64,000 bases of DNA from Schlesneria paludicola DSM 18645 (GTDB lineage: Bacteria > Planctomycetota > Planctomycetia > Planctomycetales > Planctomycetaceae). The stretch is taken from contig CAMCMU010000017.1 in NCBI GenBank assembly GCA_945876035.1, positions 20,566-84,565 of the forward strand, given 5' to 3'. Shown here one piece after another: positions 51,949-61,158 of this stretch. A program made the translations under genes and the position numbers. Within the stretch, counting starts at the first letter, position 1; every line of letters starts with the position of its first letter. A model generated the notes under the pieces. The model saw nothing but the letters and a program-made list of their open reading frames with translations, did no database searches and had not been told where the DNA came from.

Positions 51949-52182
51949 ACGGCACTCTGTTCGACTCGTTGTCCGGTTTTTCAACGTTCCTACCGACTAG
52001 GACCAATGACGCTTATCAGGCAGCAACAGTCTTGGCCAGTCCCCGAAAGTCAATCTGTCCTGCGGTTACGAAACCTAGGTTCGCACGCGGTGTTCATAAT
52101 ACTCGGCGGGTTCAAGGATCAGTACGAGTTGGCGGGAAGTGGACGAGCCAGACATCACAGAGTCAAATTCGGAGGTTTTCCC

Positions 52183-53007
52183 ATGGAATGTTTGTCAGGA
52201 GCTCATCTGATCAGCCGTTCACGAGTGTTTTACCCAGCCGTCTTCGCCGCGATGTTGTTGGCTGGAATCTCTGATTCTCGCAGCGAGGATGCGGGTTCGG
52301 TGGAGCACAGTGCGTTGTTTCAAAAATTGGACAAGAATGGAGACGGTCAGCTGACGAAAGGGGAAGTCCCGCAGGAGCAATCGCGTTTTTTTGAACGGAT
52401 CGTTCGTCTGGGGGACAAGAACTCCGATGGGATTCTGACGAAGGACGAGTTTCAAAAGGCGAATACCCTTGAGGATAATCCGCATGTCTCTTTTAGTCCT
52501 GTCCGCGACAAGCGTCCCGGGGACCGAGGCGATATGCGACAAAAATTTGAGCGTCTGGATCGCAATAAAGATGGCAAGATCTCGCTGGAAGAGGTTCCAG
52601 AAAAACTGCGAGATCGAATCAAACCGCTGTTCGACCGTGCGGGAAAGACCGAGATGACGGAGAAGGACTGGGCGACTTTTGCGGGACAGATGATCAAACC
52701 TGCGACCGAATCCAGCGAACAAGGAAGACCTCGTCAGGGCCGGAACCCGAAATTCTTACGACTGTTGGACGTCAATCAGGATAAACGAATTTCCAAAGTC
52801 GAGTGGGCTCAGTTATCAGACAAGTTTGAGGAACTCGACACCAACCACGACGGAGAACTTGACATGCTCGAATTGAATGGTGCAGATCGTGATTTCTCAG
52901 ACACCGAGAATTCGTCACTGAAGGGAAAGCGTGGCTCTCAGGAGGATGATCTTTTAAGTCAACAGAGAATTGAAGGTCGCCGTCGCCCGACGAAGGAACT
53001 GCCGTAA
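52183..53007 (+). CDS. secreted EF-hand protein
   Basis: 274-residue exported protein with an N-terminal hydrophobic signal (YPAVFAAMLLAGISDS) and five EF-hand-like calcium loops: DKNGDGQLTKGE, DKNSDGILTKDE, DRNKDGKISLEE, DVNQDKRISKVE and DTNHDGELDMLE. The first three and the last have near-ideal DxDxDG-type spacing; the fourth lacks the central Gly. The C-terminus is charged and probably disordered. ATG 52183 follows GGAGG (52171-52175) by seven bases, which excludes the upstream frame start at 52006. Calcium binding is expected; the cellular role is unknown. Confidence 0.88.
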   Translation: MECLSGAHLISRSRVFYPAVFAAMLLAGISDSRSEDAGSVEHSALFQKLDKNGDGQLTKGEVPQEQSRFFERIVRLGDKNSDGILTKDEFQKANTLEDNPHVSFSPVRDKRPGDRGDMRQKFERLDRNKDGKISLEEVPEKLRDRIKPLFDRAGKTEMTEKDWATFAGQMIKPATESSEQGRPRQGRNPKFLRLLDVNQDKRISKVEWAQLSDKFEELDTNHDGELDMLELNGADRDFSDTENSSLKGKRGSQEDDLLSQQRIEGRRRPTKELP

Positions 53008-53108
53008 CTCGTGTCACGACGGCGAGACGAGCCCAAGGCTTGATCGTACCGAATGCAATATCCTCAATATTTTCAGTCGGCCTGCGGGTTTCGTGTCCTC
53101 TCAGGAAC

Positions 53109-53846
53109 TCAGCCGCGGGAGCACTTTGTGGTGAGTGTTTGCCACGCAATCCGGATAGTCCTTCCATGACGTCGGATGTCGACGGAGTTCCACGAGACGA
53201 CGCCGATGACCGGAACGTCACCCCGCGATTCGATCTCGGCCGCGTTGTCGCTCGATAACTCCAGATTGTCTGACAGATGAGGCTGATTCAACACCACACC
53301 GGCAATCTGGAGGCCTCGTCTGCGTGCGGCTTCAATGGTGAGAAGTGAGTGATTGATCGTTCCGAGTCCACAGCGAGCGACAACAATCAGCGGATATCGA
53401 AAGTCACAGGCCAGATCCGCGACGTTGGTGGTTTCGCTGAGGGGGGTGAGGAATCCGCCGGCCCCCTCAACGATCAGAAATTCGGATCGTCCATTCCAGC
53501 GGTCTGCGCCCGTTCGCAGCAAAGGAATGTCGACTGCTCGATTTTCGGCACGGGCGGCCAAGGGAGGAGCCAGAGGGGCGAGAAATCGTTGGGGGCAGAC
53601 GACATCGTCGGACAGTTCGTCATCCGTCCAAATTCCTCGCACGGCATCGCGGAGTCGGCAAATGTCATCCCACCAAATTCGCCCCGCCTGATCCGAAGAC
53701 GCTCCAGAGCAGACGGGTTTGTAGACCCCGACTTGCACACCCTCGGAACGCAACTGTTCGGCGATCAGGACCGCAATCTGAGTCTTGCCAACTCCTGTAT
53801 CGGTCCCGGTCACAAACAGTCCTGGTGGTGCGGCAAACGATGTCAT
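53109..53846 (-). CDS. bioD: dethiobiotin synthetase
   Basis: ATP-dependent closure of the ureido ring of dethiobiotin in biotin synthesis. The 245-residue protein opens with FVTGTDTGVGKT (P-loop), followed by VGVYKPVCSG with the substrate-binding Lys, LAPPLAARAE, the VEGAGGFLTPL signature, and VARCGLGTINHSLLT. Length and motifs fit BioD. No other bio gene is adjacent. ATG 53846 has CCAGG a few bases upstream; it faces away from the alpha/beta-hydrolase gene. Confidence 0.93.
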   Translation of the reverse strand: MTSFAAPPGLFVTGTDTGVGKTQIAVLIAEQLRSEGVQVGVYKPVCSGASSDQAGRIWWDDICRLRDAVRGIWTDDELSDDVVCPQRFLAPLAPPLAARAENRAVDIPLLRTGADRWNGRSEFLIVEGAGGFLTPLSETTNVADLACDFRYPLIVVARCGLGTINHSLLTIEAARRRGLQIAGVVLNQPHLSDNLELSSDNAAEIESRGDVPVIGVVSWNSVDIRRHGRTIRIAWQTLTTKCSRG

Positions 53847-54197
53847 CAGAAACCTGGTTCTTGCGGCAAAAAAGGATTAACGTAGTGGAAGCAACGGTTT
53901 GGTCGATTCGCTTCCCGCGAGCGTCTTTCGCCCGGCCCCAAATGCCTGAGTGATCGTGCTTCCGCCGCGAAACTGTCAGCAGATAAAACAGAGCAGCACG
54001 AAATTTTACGCAATCGAAAGACTCGGTCGATAGGATGGCAATACCCGATTCAGCGGATTGAAAGTTATTTTTTTCGGTTCTACACTGACCGCAGACGTTG
54101 TCAGCCGTCCATCAAACCTCTGGAAAAGAGTACCATGAGGTCCGGTGTCTTAGTCTCACAGGCCATCGCATCAGGCGAGTTACGTCGGAGGAATCGC
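53847..54197. other. intergenic region, no gene recognised
   Basis: About 350 bases between divergent bioD and the alpha/beta-hydrolase-fold gene, holding both promoters. No motif stands out. Confidence 0.5.
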
Positions 54198-55172
54198 ATG
54201 CCACTGTCTGCGAAGAACAATTCGTCAAAAACGGGTGGCGATTCGATTCGCCGTTTCTTGTCTGCCCATGGTTTGTTGCTTATCCTCGCGATCGGCATCA
54301 TCCCCGCCCCTGTCCGTTCAGCGATCGGGCAGTCTGCGGCGAAGGGCCAATCGACGAGCGAAGACAAACCTCTTGTCGCCGGTGATGGAGCCGAAATCAA
54401 GACAACGTATTTTAAATCGACAATCGGTCAGGAGGCTCCCGTCGTGATTCTACTGCACGGCAAGGGTGGCAGTCGTCAAGTGTGGAAGACCTATGCCGAG
54501 TCGCTTCAGAAGGAGGGGTACGCGGTTATCAGTGTCGACTTGAGAGGCCACGGGGAGAGTTCGGGAGGCAGTACCCGCGGCAAGAAAGGTGAATCGGGGA
54601 CTCCCAATGCCCGTGAATATTTGGGGATGATTAACGGGGACATGGAAGCGGTCAAGAAGTTTGTGTTCAGTGAGCATCAAAAAAAGCAGCTCAACATGAA
54701 CAAAATCGGCATTGTTGCCGCTGACGTGAGCACTCCTGTGGCGATCTGTTACGCTGATTTCGACTGGTCCAAACCGCCCTACGAAGACGCGGCGGCGGTG
54801 GCTCAGAAAACACCTAAAGGACAGGACGTGCAAGCACTGATTTTGCTTTCTCCGGAAACGTCCGCGGCGGGTATTAACGTCTCCAAGTCGCTGACCTTCC
54901 TCCGAAATATCAGTCGCCCGGTTTTTGTGGCGGTCGGCTCAAAGAACAAGTCGGACCTCAGTGCGGCCACTAAGGTTTACGAACATTTGGCTCCCAAAAA
55001 AGAAAAATACATCTTCATCGAAACGTTTGATACAGCTTTGGTAGGAACGGATTTGTTGGGGAAGGGACTCAAGTTGGAGTTGGCCATGAAGAAGTTTCTG
55101 GGGATGTACGTCAAGGACTACCAGAGCGCGTGGCGAGACCGTCGCAGTAAGCTCGAAATCGACAGTAAATAA
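54198..55172 (+). CDS. exported alpha/beta-hydrolase-fold protein, probably non-canonical catalytic site
   Basis: 324-residue protein with an N-terminal hydrophobic export segment (about 24-40). The fold is clear from VVILLHGKGGSRQVW, VISVDLRGHGESSG and a C-terminal FLRNISRPVFVAVGSKN strand. At the nucleophile elbow, where GxSxG is expected, the sequence is IVAADVSTPVA: an Asp replaces the Ser and the final Gly is Ser. The region that usually carries the catalytic His reads ETFDTALVGTDLL and lacks it. It may be a non-enzymatic binding protein or use Asp as nucleophile, as haloalkane dehalogenases do. ATG 54198 follows GGAGG by six bases; an earlier ATG at 54135 is less likely. Confidence 0.75.
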   Translation: MPLSAKNNSSKTGGDSIRRFLSAHGLLLILAIGIIPAPVRSAIGQSAAKGQSTSEDKPLVAGDGAEIKTTYFKSTIGQEAPVVILLHGKGGSRQVWKTYAESLQKEGYAVISVDLRGHGESSGGSTRGKKGESGTPNAREYLGMINGDMEAVKKFVFSEHQKKQLNMNKIGIVAADVSTPVAICYADFDWSKPPYEDAAAVAQKTPKGQDVQALILLSPETSAAGINVSKSLTFLRNISRPVFVAVGSKNKSDLSAATKVYEHLAPKKEKYIFIETFDTALVGTDLLGKGLKLELAMKKFLGMYVKDYQSAWRDRRSKLEIDSK

Positions 55173-55215
55173 GCGATAGCGAATCTGTCACAGAGGGGTT
55201 GACGGAGTCTCATCG

Positions 55216-56169
55216 TTGTCAGGAATCTCACCAAACGGTATCGCTCCCACTCGAAAAATATTGGATACAGGAAGCATTTTGTTGTCTCTTCAAACAATTG
55301 ATATCCGTGGTTCTGCAGCGGGTCCCCATCTGCTGATTACAGGTGGCGTCCACGGTGACGAGTTCGAACCGATGGTGGCCCTGCGCCGAATCGGTCGCAC
55401 GATCAATCCGGACAGCCTCCGCGGGCGGCTGACATTGATTCCTGTGGTGAATGAGCCGGCATTCGCCCGCGGTCAAAGAACTGCCGAAGACGAACGCGAC
55501 TTGGCTCGTGCCTGTCCCGGCCGTGCCGATGGAACGACGACGGAGCGCATTGCCGATGCCCTCAGTCAAAAAATACAACAGGCCGACTATTACATTGATC
55601 TCCATACCGGAGGGACTCGCATCGGCGTCCTGCCCTTGGTCGGATATATGCTGCACCCTGACAACCAATTGCTCGACCAACAACGTCGGATCGCCAAGGC
55701 CTTCAATCTTCCTGTGGTGTGGGGCACGGATTACCGTCTTGAGGGGCGATCGTTATCCGTCGCTCGCGATGCCAAGGTGCCGGCGATTTATGCGGAATAT
55801 CAAGGCTCTGCCAACTGCTCCTCGGAGGGAGTCGAGGCGTATGTGACGGGCTGTTTGAATGTCCTTGGCTGCCTGCAAATGATCGATAGGCAACCGCCGC
55901 CCTCGGCCATTCAGCACGTGGTTGAGGACCATCGACCGAATTCGGGACACCTCCAAATTTGTAATCCCTCGCCCATGACCGGTTTCTTTGAATCGAGCGT
56001 CAAATTGGGTGATTCGGTTCGAGAGGGCGACCCACTCGGAACTATTTCTGACCCGCTCGGCAATGATCTCCGCACGATTCGATGTTGTCAGAATGGAATT
56101 GTGCTGATGTTGCATACATTCTGTGCGGTTTCTGAGGGGACGAGTTTGGCAACGATTTTGGAGTTTTAG
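55216..56169 (+). CDS. succinylglutamate desuccinylase/aspartoacylase-family zinc deacylase
   Basis: 317-residue M14-like zinc hydrolase of the AstE/AspA group. The metal site is visible: His and Glu in GGVHGDEFEP, His in YIDLHTGGT, and the catalytic Glu in IYAEYQG; the C-terminal beta domain carries GFFESSVKLGDSVREGDPLG, which looks lipoyl/biotinyl-like. Such proteins remove acyl groups from N-acyl amino acids or related molecules. TTG 55216 is taken as the start, with GGAG eight bases upstream; no ATG lies nearby in frame. Transcribed after the alpha/beta-hydrolase gene with a 43-base gap, so co-transcription is likely. Confidence 0.82.
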   Translation: MSGISPNGIAPTRKILDTGSILLSLQTIDIRGSAAGPHLLITGGVHGDEFEPMVALRRIGRTINPDSLRGRLTLIPVVNEPAFARGQRTAEDERDLARACPGRADGTTTERIADALSQKIQQADYYIDLHTGGTRIGVLPLVGYMLHPDNQLLDQQRRIAKAFNLPVVWGTDYRLEGRSLSVARDAKVPAIYAEYQGSANCSSEGVEAYVTGCLNVLGCLQMIDRQPPPSAIQHVVEDHRPNSGHLQICNPSPMTGFFESSVKLGDSVREGDPLGTISDPLGNDLRTIRCCQNGIVLMLHTFCAVSEGTSLATILEF

Positions 56170-56351
56170 AGTCGTTCGCTGACGGGGTGATTCGTTGTTC
56201 TGCTCGTCGTCGGATGCCGAGTCACGGCAGCAAACAGGGATAGGGGGAGTTGTGAGATTGGCGAAAGGTGATAGACTCTGCGGTACGGGTTGAACTGCGC
56301 TTTGGAGGCTGCGGTTCCTGTGCAGTTACATCCTACCCCACTGTGTCCGCC

Positions 56352-57989
56352 ATGCGATTCGAGACCTCGCAGTCCACGCCACCGCATCTCAATCGTCGCC
56401 TGCAAATGCGGATGTTGTCGATCATCGGCATGCTGGCGCTGTGCCTGTTTGTGTGGAACACTCTGTTCGAGGACCCTCCCCCAACGCCCCACCCGATGAC
56501 CGGCCGTCCGACCGATTTGAAAGACGAGATCAACCTCGATGGCGACGGGTCTGGTGGTGATCGATCTCTCCTTGGGGACGACGAGTTCATTCTGGGCGAT
56601 GCGGACTTTGGTCCACCGCCGGATCTCCTCAAGATCGCTCCACGATCGCGGGCAGAACAGGCCGCTGCTGGTGATGGTTCTACCGTCCTTGAATCACCGA
56701 GAGACCGGGACGCGTCACAACGCAAGACTCAATTCGACAAGCGACTTCTCTCGAAAATCCGCGACAACACGATAGGAATTCGGAACGATGAAGCGGAGGC
56801 CTACTTTCGACTGTTACACCATGTCCGCAGTTTGTCGCTTCATGATCTGGAACGTGCGGCGACAACCGAAGTGCAATACGTCAACGTGATGACGGAACCG
56901 GATCGTTTTCGAGGTGAACTGGTCACGATCCAAGGATCTCTTCGGCGTCTCTATCAATTCGAAGCCACTCCGAATGATTATGGGATCTCAACGTTGTATG
57001 AAGCATGGATCTTTACGGGAGATTCGGGCAACCATCCTTATCGCGTTGTCTCGACCAGCATTCCCCAGACGTTGATTCCGGGAACAAACACTCCTTTACC
57101 CGTGCGTGTCACAGGTTTTTTCTTCAAGCGGGAAGGTTATCGATCGGGTGGCGGAATGCATGTCGCGCCGACATTGCTGACCCCGGTGGTGACTCCATTT
57201 CGTCCGTCAAACGCAATCCCGCCCGCGGACGGGATTGTCTCCACGATGATTCGAATCGTGACATCGGTCGGGTTGGCATTGCTGGTAACTTTGCTCGCTT
57301 TCATCATGGGCGACCGACGGAAAAAACGAGAGGCAAGACAAATCGCGTTAAACGAGCCGCGTCCGCTCTTTGCCAATGTCGAGATCAGACCGCCTGCAAC
57401 AATCCAAGAAACATTGCAAATCTTTGCCGAACAACAGCGGCAAGACAGTCTGCGTCAGGCGATCGATGCGACCGGTCTTGACGCAGGAACCGTTGCAACA
57501 TCGATCCTCTATCGACGCGATCCATTGGCATCCGTACCGACAAAAAAAGCGGGTCTTCCAGCGATGCAAGACAGTCACCCGACGCAGACGCGTTCTCAGG
57601 CAAGAGCATTGAAGAGTTGGACGTTGCCGCCAACGACCGTTAAAACCACCGCCTCTCACATCAGCCAAACCGAAGTTCAACAAGAGTGTGAACAAACAGA
57701 GGCCACTCAGGTTTTAAAAGATCAGGATTCCCGTTCCACAACAAAGGGTGACGGAGACGTTAACGCAACGATCACCACTGCCCAGAGCAGTGATTCAGAA
57801 ATTGGTGACAGCCCTGCATTGACCAGTCATTCGGTAGCGGCGGGAAGCGAGAATGTCACCGAGCTGGAAATTTCGAGGGGTACTGCAGAGGAAGGCGAAG
57901 TCCCTCAGATTGCCAGACATCGTCCTTCCCCTGCCACGGAGAATTCCAAAAATAGAAGTCCTCTGCAGGACCGCGAAGACCTCATATGA
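56352..57989 (+). CDS. predicted two-helix membrane protein, unknown function
   Basis: 545-residue protein that I do not recognise. A membrane helix near residues 21-36 (MLSIIGMLALCLFVW) and a second near 300-320 (IRIVTSVGLALLVTLLAFIMG) frame a presumably periplasmic segment rich in Asp/Gly at first and then beta-like (LVTIQGSLRRLYQFEATPND, TPLPVRVTGFFFKREGY), which may be an OB-like fold. The C-terminal 220 residues are hydrophilic, Ser/Thr/Glu-rich and likely disordered. ATG 56352 is preferred over an in-frame start at 56268. It follows the deacylase by 182 bases. Confidence 0.65.
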   Translation: MRFETSQSTPPHLNRRLQMRMLSIIGMLALCLFVWNTLFEDPPPTPHPMTGRPTDLKDEINLDGDGSGGDRSLLGDDEFILGDADFGPPPDLLKIAPRSRAEQAAAGDGSTVLESPRDRDASQRKTQFDKRLLSKIRDNTIGIRNDEAEAYFRLLHHVRSLSLHDLERAATTEVQYVNVMTEPDRFRGELVTIQGSLRRLYQFEATPNDYGISTLYEAWIFTGDSGNHPYRVVSTSIPQTLIPGTNTPLPVRVTGFFFKREGYRSGGGMHVAPTLLTPVVTPFRPSNAIPPADGIVSTMIRIVTSVGLALLVTLLAFIMGDRRKKREARQIALNEPRPLFANVEIRPPATIQETLQIFAEQQRQDSLRQAIDATGLDAGTVATSILYRRDPLASVPTKKAGLPAMQDSHPTQTRSQARALKSWTLPPTTVKTTASHISQTEVQQECEQTEATQVLKDQDSRSTTKGDGDVNATITTAQSSDSEIGDSPALTSHSVAAGSENVTELEISRGTAEEGEVPQIARHRPSPATENSKNRSPLQDREDLI

Positions 57990-58543
57990 CCAAAGCCGGT
58001 CGACAGGGAACGAGCACATCAGCGACGATTTGAGGCCGAGTGAGCCGCCCTCGTCATCCCGGATCGTGTGACGACGGGATCAAACTCAACCGGACGACGA
58101 AGGCCAACCGCAGGACAATGCGTGGGACGCTCTTGCTCAGGTCACTTTGGATGTCCTGAGCAACGGAGGCTGGATGCGAACATCGGAAGCGGTAACGTTA
58201 ATACAATGCCGGGCTTCGGCGAGAACCGGGCCGTCGATTCTCACGCAACGAATGGTCACTCCCCGACGACGAGTCCTGCGGGAGAGTCCTTGACTTGAGG
58301 GACGATGGAGATCCACAAAACAGTAGCGGAATCGACAAAGCAGAAACCACCCTTGAAACGATGGACGAAGATGCGGTCACCCCAAAAACACGGTGTTACC
58401 CCTCCCCCCCCTCACACACACACAAAAGCACTGTGCGGGCTGGTAACAACCCACAGCGATCACCTTGGACGTGTCGCACTTGAGGGCGTTCAGTACGGAA
58501 GAGCGTTTTCCTGACAGAATCAATACCACGGAGATTCGAATTG
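57990..58543. other. intergenic region with low-complexity run, no gene recognised
   Basis: About 550 bases holding a C-rich and CA dinucleotide run at 58399-58424. Short open frames have no recognisable motif. It precedes the beta-propeller gene. Confidence 0.5.
58399..58424. repeat. poly-C and CA dinucleotide run
   Basis: CCCCTCCCCCCCCTC followed by five and a half CA units. Slippage-prone sequence; no coding role seen. Confidence 0.8.
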
Positions 58544-59452
58544 ATGCGATCAGACTGTCACCATTTTGTATTTGTCTTGTCGACACTGGTTCCCCTGTTA
58601 TCCGTTTTTGCAGAGGACAATTCCTTCGTTCAAACGGGTATCCCTCGCAAAATACTCGTTGGCGACTACTCAACCCGTCTGCTGGCGTTGGTCAATGAGC
58701 AGGGTGACATCGATTGGAAGCAGCCCATACGGCAAATCCATGATGCGTCAAGACTGCCGAATGGAAACGTTCTGTTTCAGAGATCATGGACGGACATTGT
58801 CGAAATCGATTCGGAGGGGGCAACGGTTTGGAAATATGACGCTGCGAATCAGCATGGCAATACGGGGAAGAAGGTCGAAGTGCATGCATTCCAGCGGTTG
58901 GCAAATGGTGACACAATGATTGTCGAAAGCGGTTCCGGCCGAATCATTGAGGTTGATGCTCAGGGGACCCTCAAAAAAGAAATCGTGTTGACCCTGAATC
59001 ATAAAAATTTCCATACCGACACTCGGCTCGCCAGAAAACTCGAAAATGGCAACTATCTGGTTGCTCATGAAGGAGACAAGGTTGTCCGCGAATACAACGC
59101 ACAGGGGACCGTGGTCTGGGACTACCTCGTTGGGACAAAGGTGTATTCCGCTCAGAGATTGGCAGACGGCAATACATTAATCGGCGCCGGTGATGGACAT
59201 CGAGTCGTGGAGGTTGACCAGAGCGGCAAGACCGTCTGGTCTGTGGAGGAACAGGACTTGCCAGGAATCACTTTGGCATGGGTCACGATGGTCGAGCGTC
59301 TTCCCGATGGAAACACGTTCATCGTCAATTGCCATGCCGGGCCGGAAAATCCTCAACTGCTGGAAGTCACGTCTGCAAAAAAGGTCGTCTGGAGCTTCAG
59401 GGACTTCAAAAGGTTTGGCAATAGCCTCGCCGTCGCTCATATTGTGAAATAG
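58544..59452 (+). CDS. secreted PQQ-like beta-propeller protein
   Basis: 302-residue exported protein with a signal peptide (about 1-24, ending VFAE) and a propeller built from repeated blades of the form RLANGDTMIVESGSGRIIEVD, KLENGNYLVAHEGDKVVREY, RLADGNTLIGAGDGHRVVEVD and RLPDGNTFIVNCHAG. The alternating NGN(T/V)L and (I/V)xE(V/Y)D pattern is that of PQQ-like/arylsulfotransferase-type propellers, though catalytic residues of the latter cannot be confirmed. ATG 58544 follows GGAG; TTG 58541 is adjacent and in frame. A 20-bp tandem duplication begins at the end of the gene. Confidence 0.75.
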   Translation: MRSDCHHFVFVLSTLVPLLSVFAEDNSFVQTGIPRKILVGDYSTRLLALVNEQGDIDWKQPIRQIHDASRLPNGNVLFQRSWTDIVEIDSEGATVWKYDAANQHGNTGKKVEVHAFQRLANGDTMIVESGSGRIIEVDAQGTLKKEIVLTLNHKNFHTDTRLARKLENGNYLVAHEGDKVVREYNAQGTVVWDYLVGTKVYSAQRLADGNTLIGAGDGHRVVEVDQSGKTVWSVEEQDLPGITLAWVTMVERLPDGNTFIVNCHAGPENPQLLEVTSAKKVVWSFRDFKRFGNSLAVAHIVK

Positions 59453-59480
59453 CTCGGTAAATTGTGAAATAGCTCGGTAA
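59441..59480. repeat. 20-bp tandem duplication spanning the propeller gene stop
   Basis: ATTGTGAAATAGCTCGGTAA occurs twice without interruption at 59441-59460 and 59461-59480. The first copy carries the TAG stop of the beta-propeller gene; the second is downstream. Confidence 0.97.
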
Positions 59481-59734
59481 AAGAACGGCCGGAAAAGTCT
59501 GTCGCGACTGAGGCCTCAGACAAACGCCGGTTTGACGTAGGTCAAGCAGTGAGGGCAGACGGACCGGTTGTGGGCGGTCCGGTTCTCGGATAGCCTCTGG
59601 CAGGATTGTTGACAACACGTGGATTTGGGTGTGTCATTCGGCGGAGTGCTGCTGCCGACATGTCGACAACGTGGAGAGTCGAGGTCCGCCGCGGTCACCG
59701 TTCTAAACAGTGGTTTAGCAGAATGTGATGAGTC

Positions 59735-60439
59735 ATGTTGTTATCTGCGATCATTCTGGCATGTTGTAGTTACCTTGCAGGCTCGGTGCCGTTTGGCCTG
59801 TTGATTGGCCGGGTGGTGAAGGGTGTGGACATTCGTGATCACGGCAGCGGCAATATTGGGGCCACCAACGCCGGCCGAGTCCTCGGCCGAACCTGGGGTT
59901 TGGTCTGCCTCTTGCTGGATGCGTTGAAGGGTTGGCTGCCGACGATGTTTTTGCCTGGGTTGCTGTTTGTCAGTACCGAGTCATTCGTTCCGCACATGAG
60001 GGTTCTGGCGGGTGTTTCGACCATCGTGGGCCATATGTTCCCCTGCTGGCTCGGCTTTCAAGGCGGAAAAGGGGTCGCCACATCGCTTGGCGTTGTGGCT
60101 CTACTCAGCCCTTGGGGCTTGCTTGTCGCAGCAGGGGTGTTCCTGAGTACCTTCGTTGTCTGGCGAATCGTTTCATTGAGTTCCATGATTGCAGCCGCAA
60201 CGTTTTGGATCTTTCAATGGGCCACCCTCCGTCCATCGCCATTTGCGAACGGAACTTGGAGTCAGGGGTTGTTTGCAGTCGTGGTCCCGCTGCTGATCGT
60301 GTCGCAGCATCGTGATAATCTTCGACGGTTACGAAAAGGTGACGAGCTTGCATTCGGAACAGTAAAAAAGAATCCCTGCCAAGGGACGATTGACCGTCAG
60401 ACCGAAGCCGATTCACTCGAGTTGCGAGCAGAGGCTTGA
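59735..60439 (+). CDS. plsY: acyl-phosphate:glycerol-3-phosphate acyltransferase
   Basis: First acylation step of phospholipid synthesis, using acyl phosphate made by PlsX. The 234-residue membrane protein has several hydrophobic helices and the three PlsY motifs: GSVPFGLLIGR...VDIRDHGSGNIGATNAGRVLG (cut in parts), DALKGWLP, and the glycine-rich GFQGGKGVATSLG. Another characteristic stretch is HRDNLRRLRKGDE near the end, close to the usual HxxNIxRLxxGxE. The final 25 residues are extra. Start ATG 59735; ribosome site weak. Its 3' end overlaps the convergent BON gene by 43 bases. Confidence 0.93.
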   Translation: MLLSAIILACCSYLAGSVPFGLLIGRVVKGVDIRDHGSGNIGATNAGRVLGRTWGLVCLLLDALKGWLPTMFLPGLLFVSTESFVPHMRVLAGVSTIVGHMFPCWLGFQGGKGVATSLGVVALLSPWGLLVAAGVFLSTFVVWRIVSLSSMIAAATFWIFQWATLRPSPFANGTWSQGLFAVVVPLLIVSQHRDNLRRLRKGDELAFGTVKKNPCQGTIDRQTEADSLELRAEA

Positions 60440-60690
60440 AATGAGGACTTGGACGCCACGTCACAGACCTCGACTTGATTCATAACGAAAACCGCATCTG
60501 CGGCTGCCATAGCGGCGTGCGTCACAAGTTGCTTGTTGTAGTATGTCGATGTGCTCCCGGAAACAATCACACAACCGTCAACAACATGCACCCCAAGATT
60601 TCGGATCCGCCCGCTGGTTTTCGACTGCACAGCACGCTCAACACAATCAGCAAGGGTCATGAAATTTGTAGGTTCGCATCGGAAACTCAT
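60397..60690 (-). CDS. small BON-domain protein
   Basis: 97-residue protein consisting mostly of one BON domain: LADCVERAVQSKTSGRIRNLGVHVVDG and SYYNKQLVTHAA-like block YYNKQLVTHAAMAAADAVFVMN with a final NQVEV strand. BON domains bind phospholipids or interact with other proteins, often at the envelope; no signal peptide is visible here. ATG 60690 has a perfect AGGAGG (60697-60702) six bases upstream, which settles the start over a second ATG at 60660. The last 16 residues are Ser/Ala-rich and overlap plsY. Function unknown. Confidence 0.75.
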   Translation of the reverse strand: MSFRCEPTNFMTLADCVERAVQSKTSGRIRNLGVHVVDGCVIVSGSTSTYYNKQLVTHAAMAAADAVFVMNQVEVCDVASKSSFQASARNSSESASV

Positions 60691-61158
60691 AACGATCCTC
60701 CTTGGTAACGAACGACCTCACAGGTCAAAATGACCAAGCCATTGCAAATGGCCGAGAGGTCAGAAACCGCCTACATGTTGTGGCTACTCCAAAAGTGACT
60801 GAAATCGGGGAAATGTAGTCTAAATCTGGGTGGTATGCTGTTACTGTTTTTTTGAATCTTTAAACAGAATCCGAGGCGGCGCGAGACGGGGGAAGCAATC
60901 TACCCATAACGTGTTCGAATCGTCAAAGGAAATATTGACGTCCAGACCATTATCCGGAAAATAGACAAAAATGACGAAATATCAGGGCGACTGGGTGTCA
61001 TGGTGACATTTGTTTTTTTGAAATCGGTATTGAGTCTTGGATAAAGATCCGTCCGAACCGCAGGAAATACGCCACTGGCTTCACGCAACCCGTTCGGCAG
61101 GATCCAACGTCCACCCGAGTTTTCAAAATCCGGCTGATGTCCTCAGGAATGATACTTG
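60691..61158. other. intergenic region, no gene recognised
   Basis: About 470 bases between the divergent BON gene and the M42 peptidase gene, relatively A/T-rich around 60780-60870. Promoters of both genes probably lie here; no motif is clear. Confidence 0.5.
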
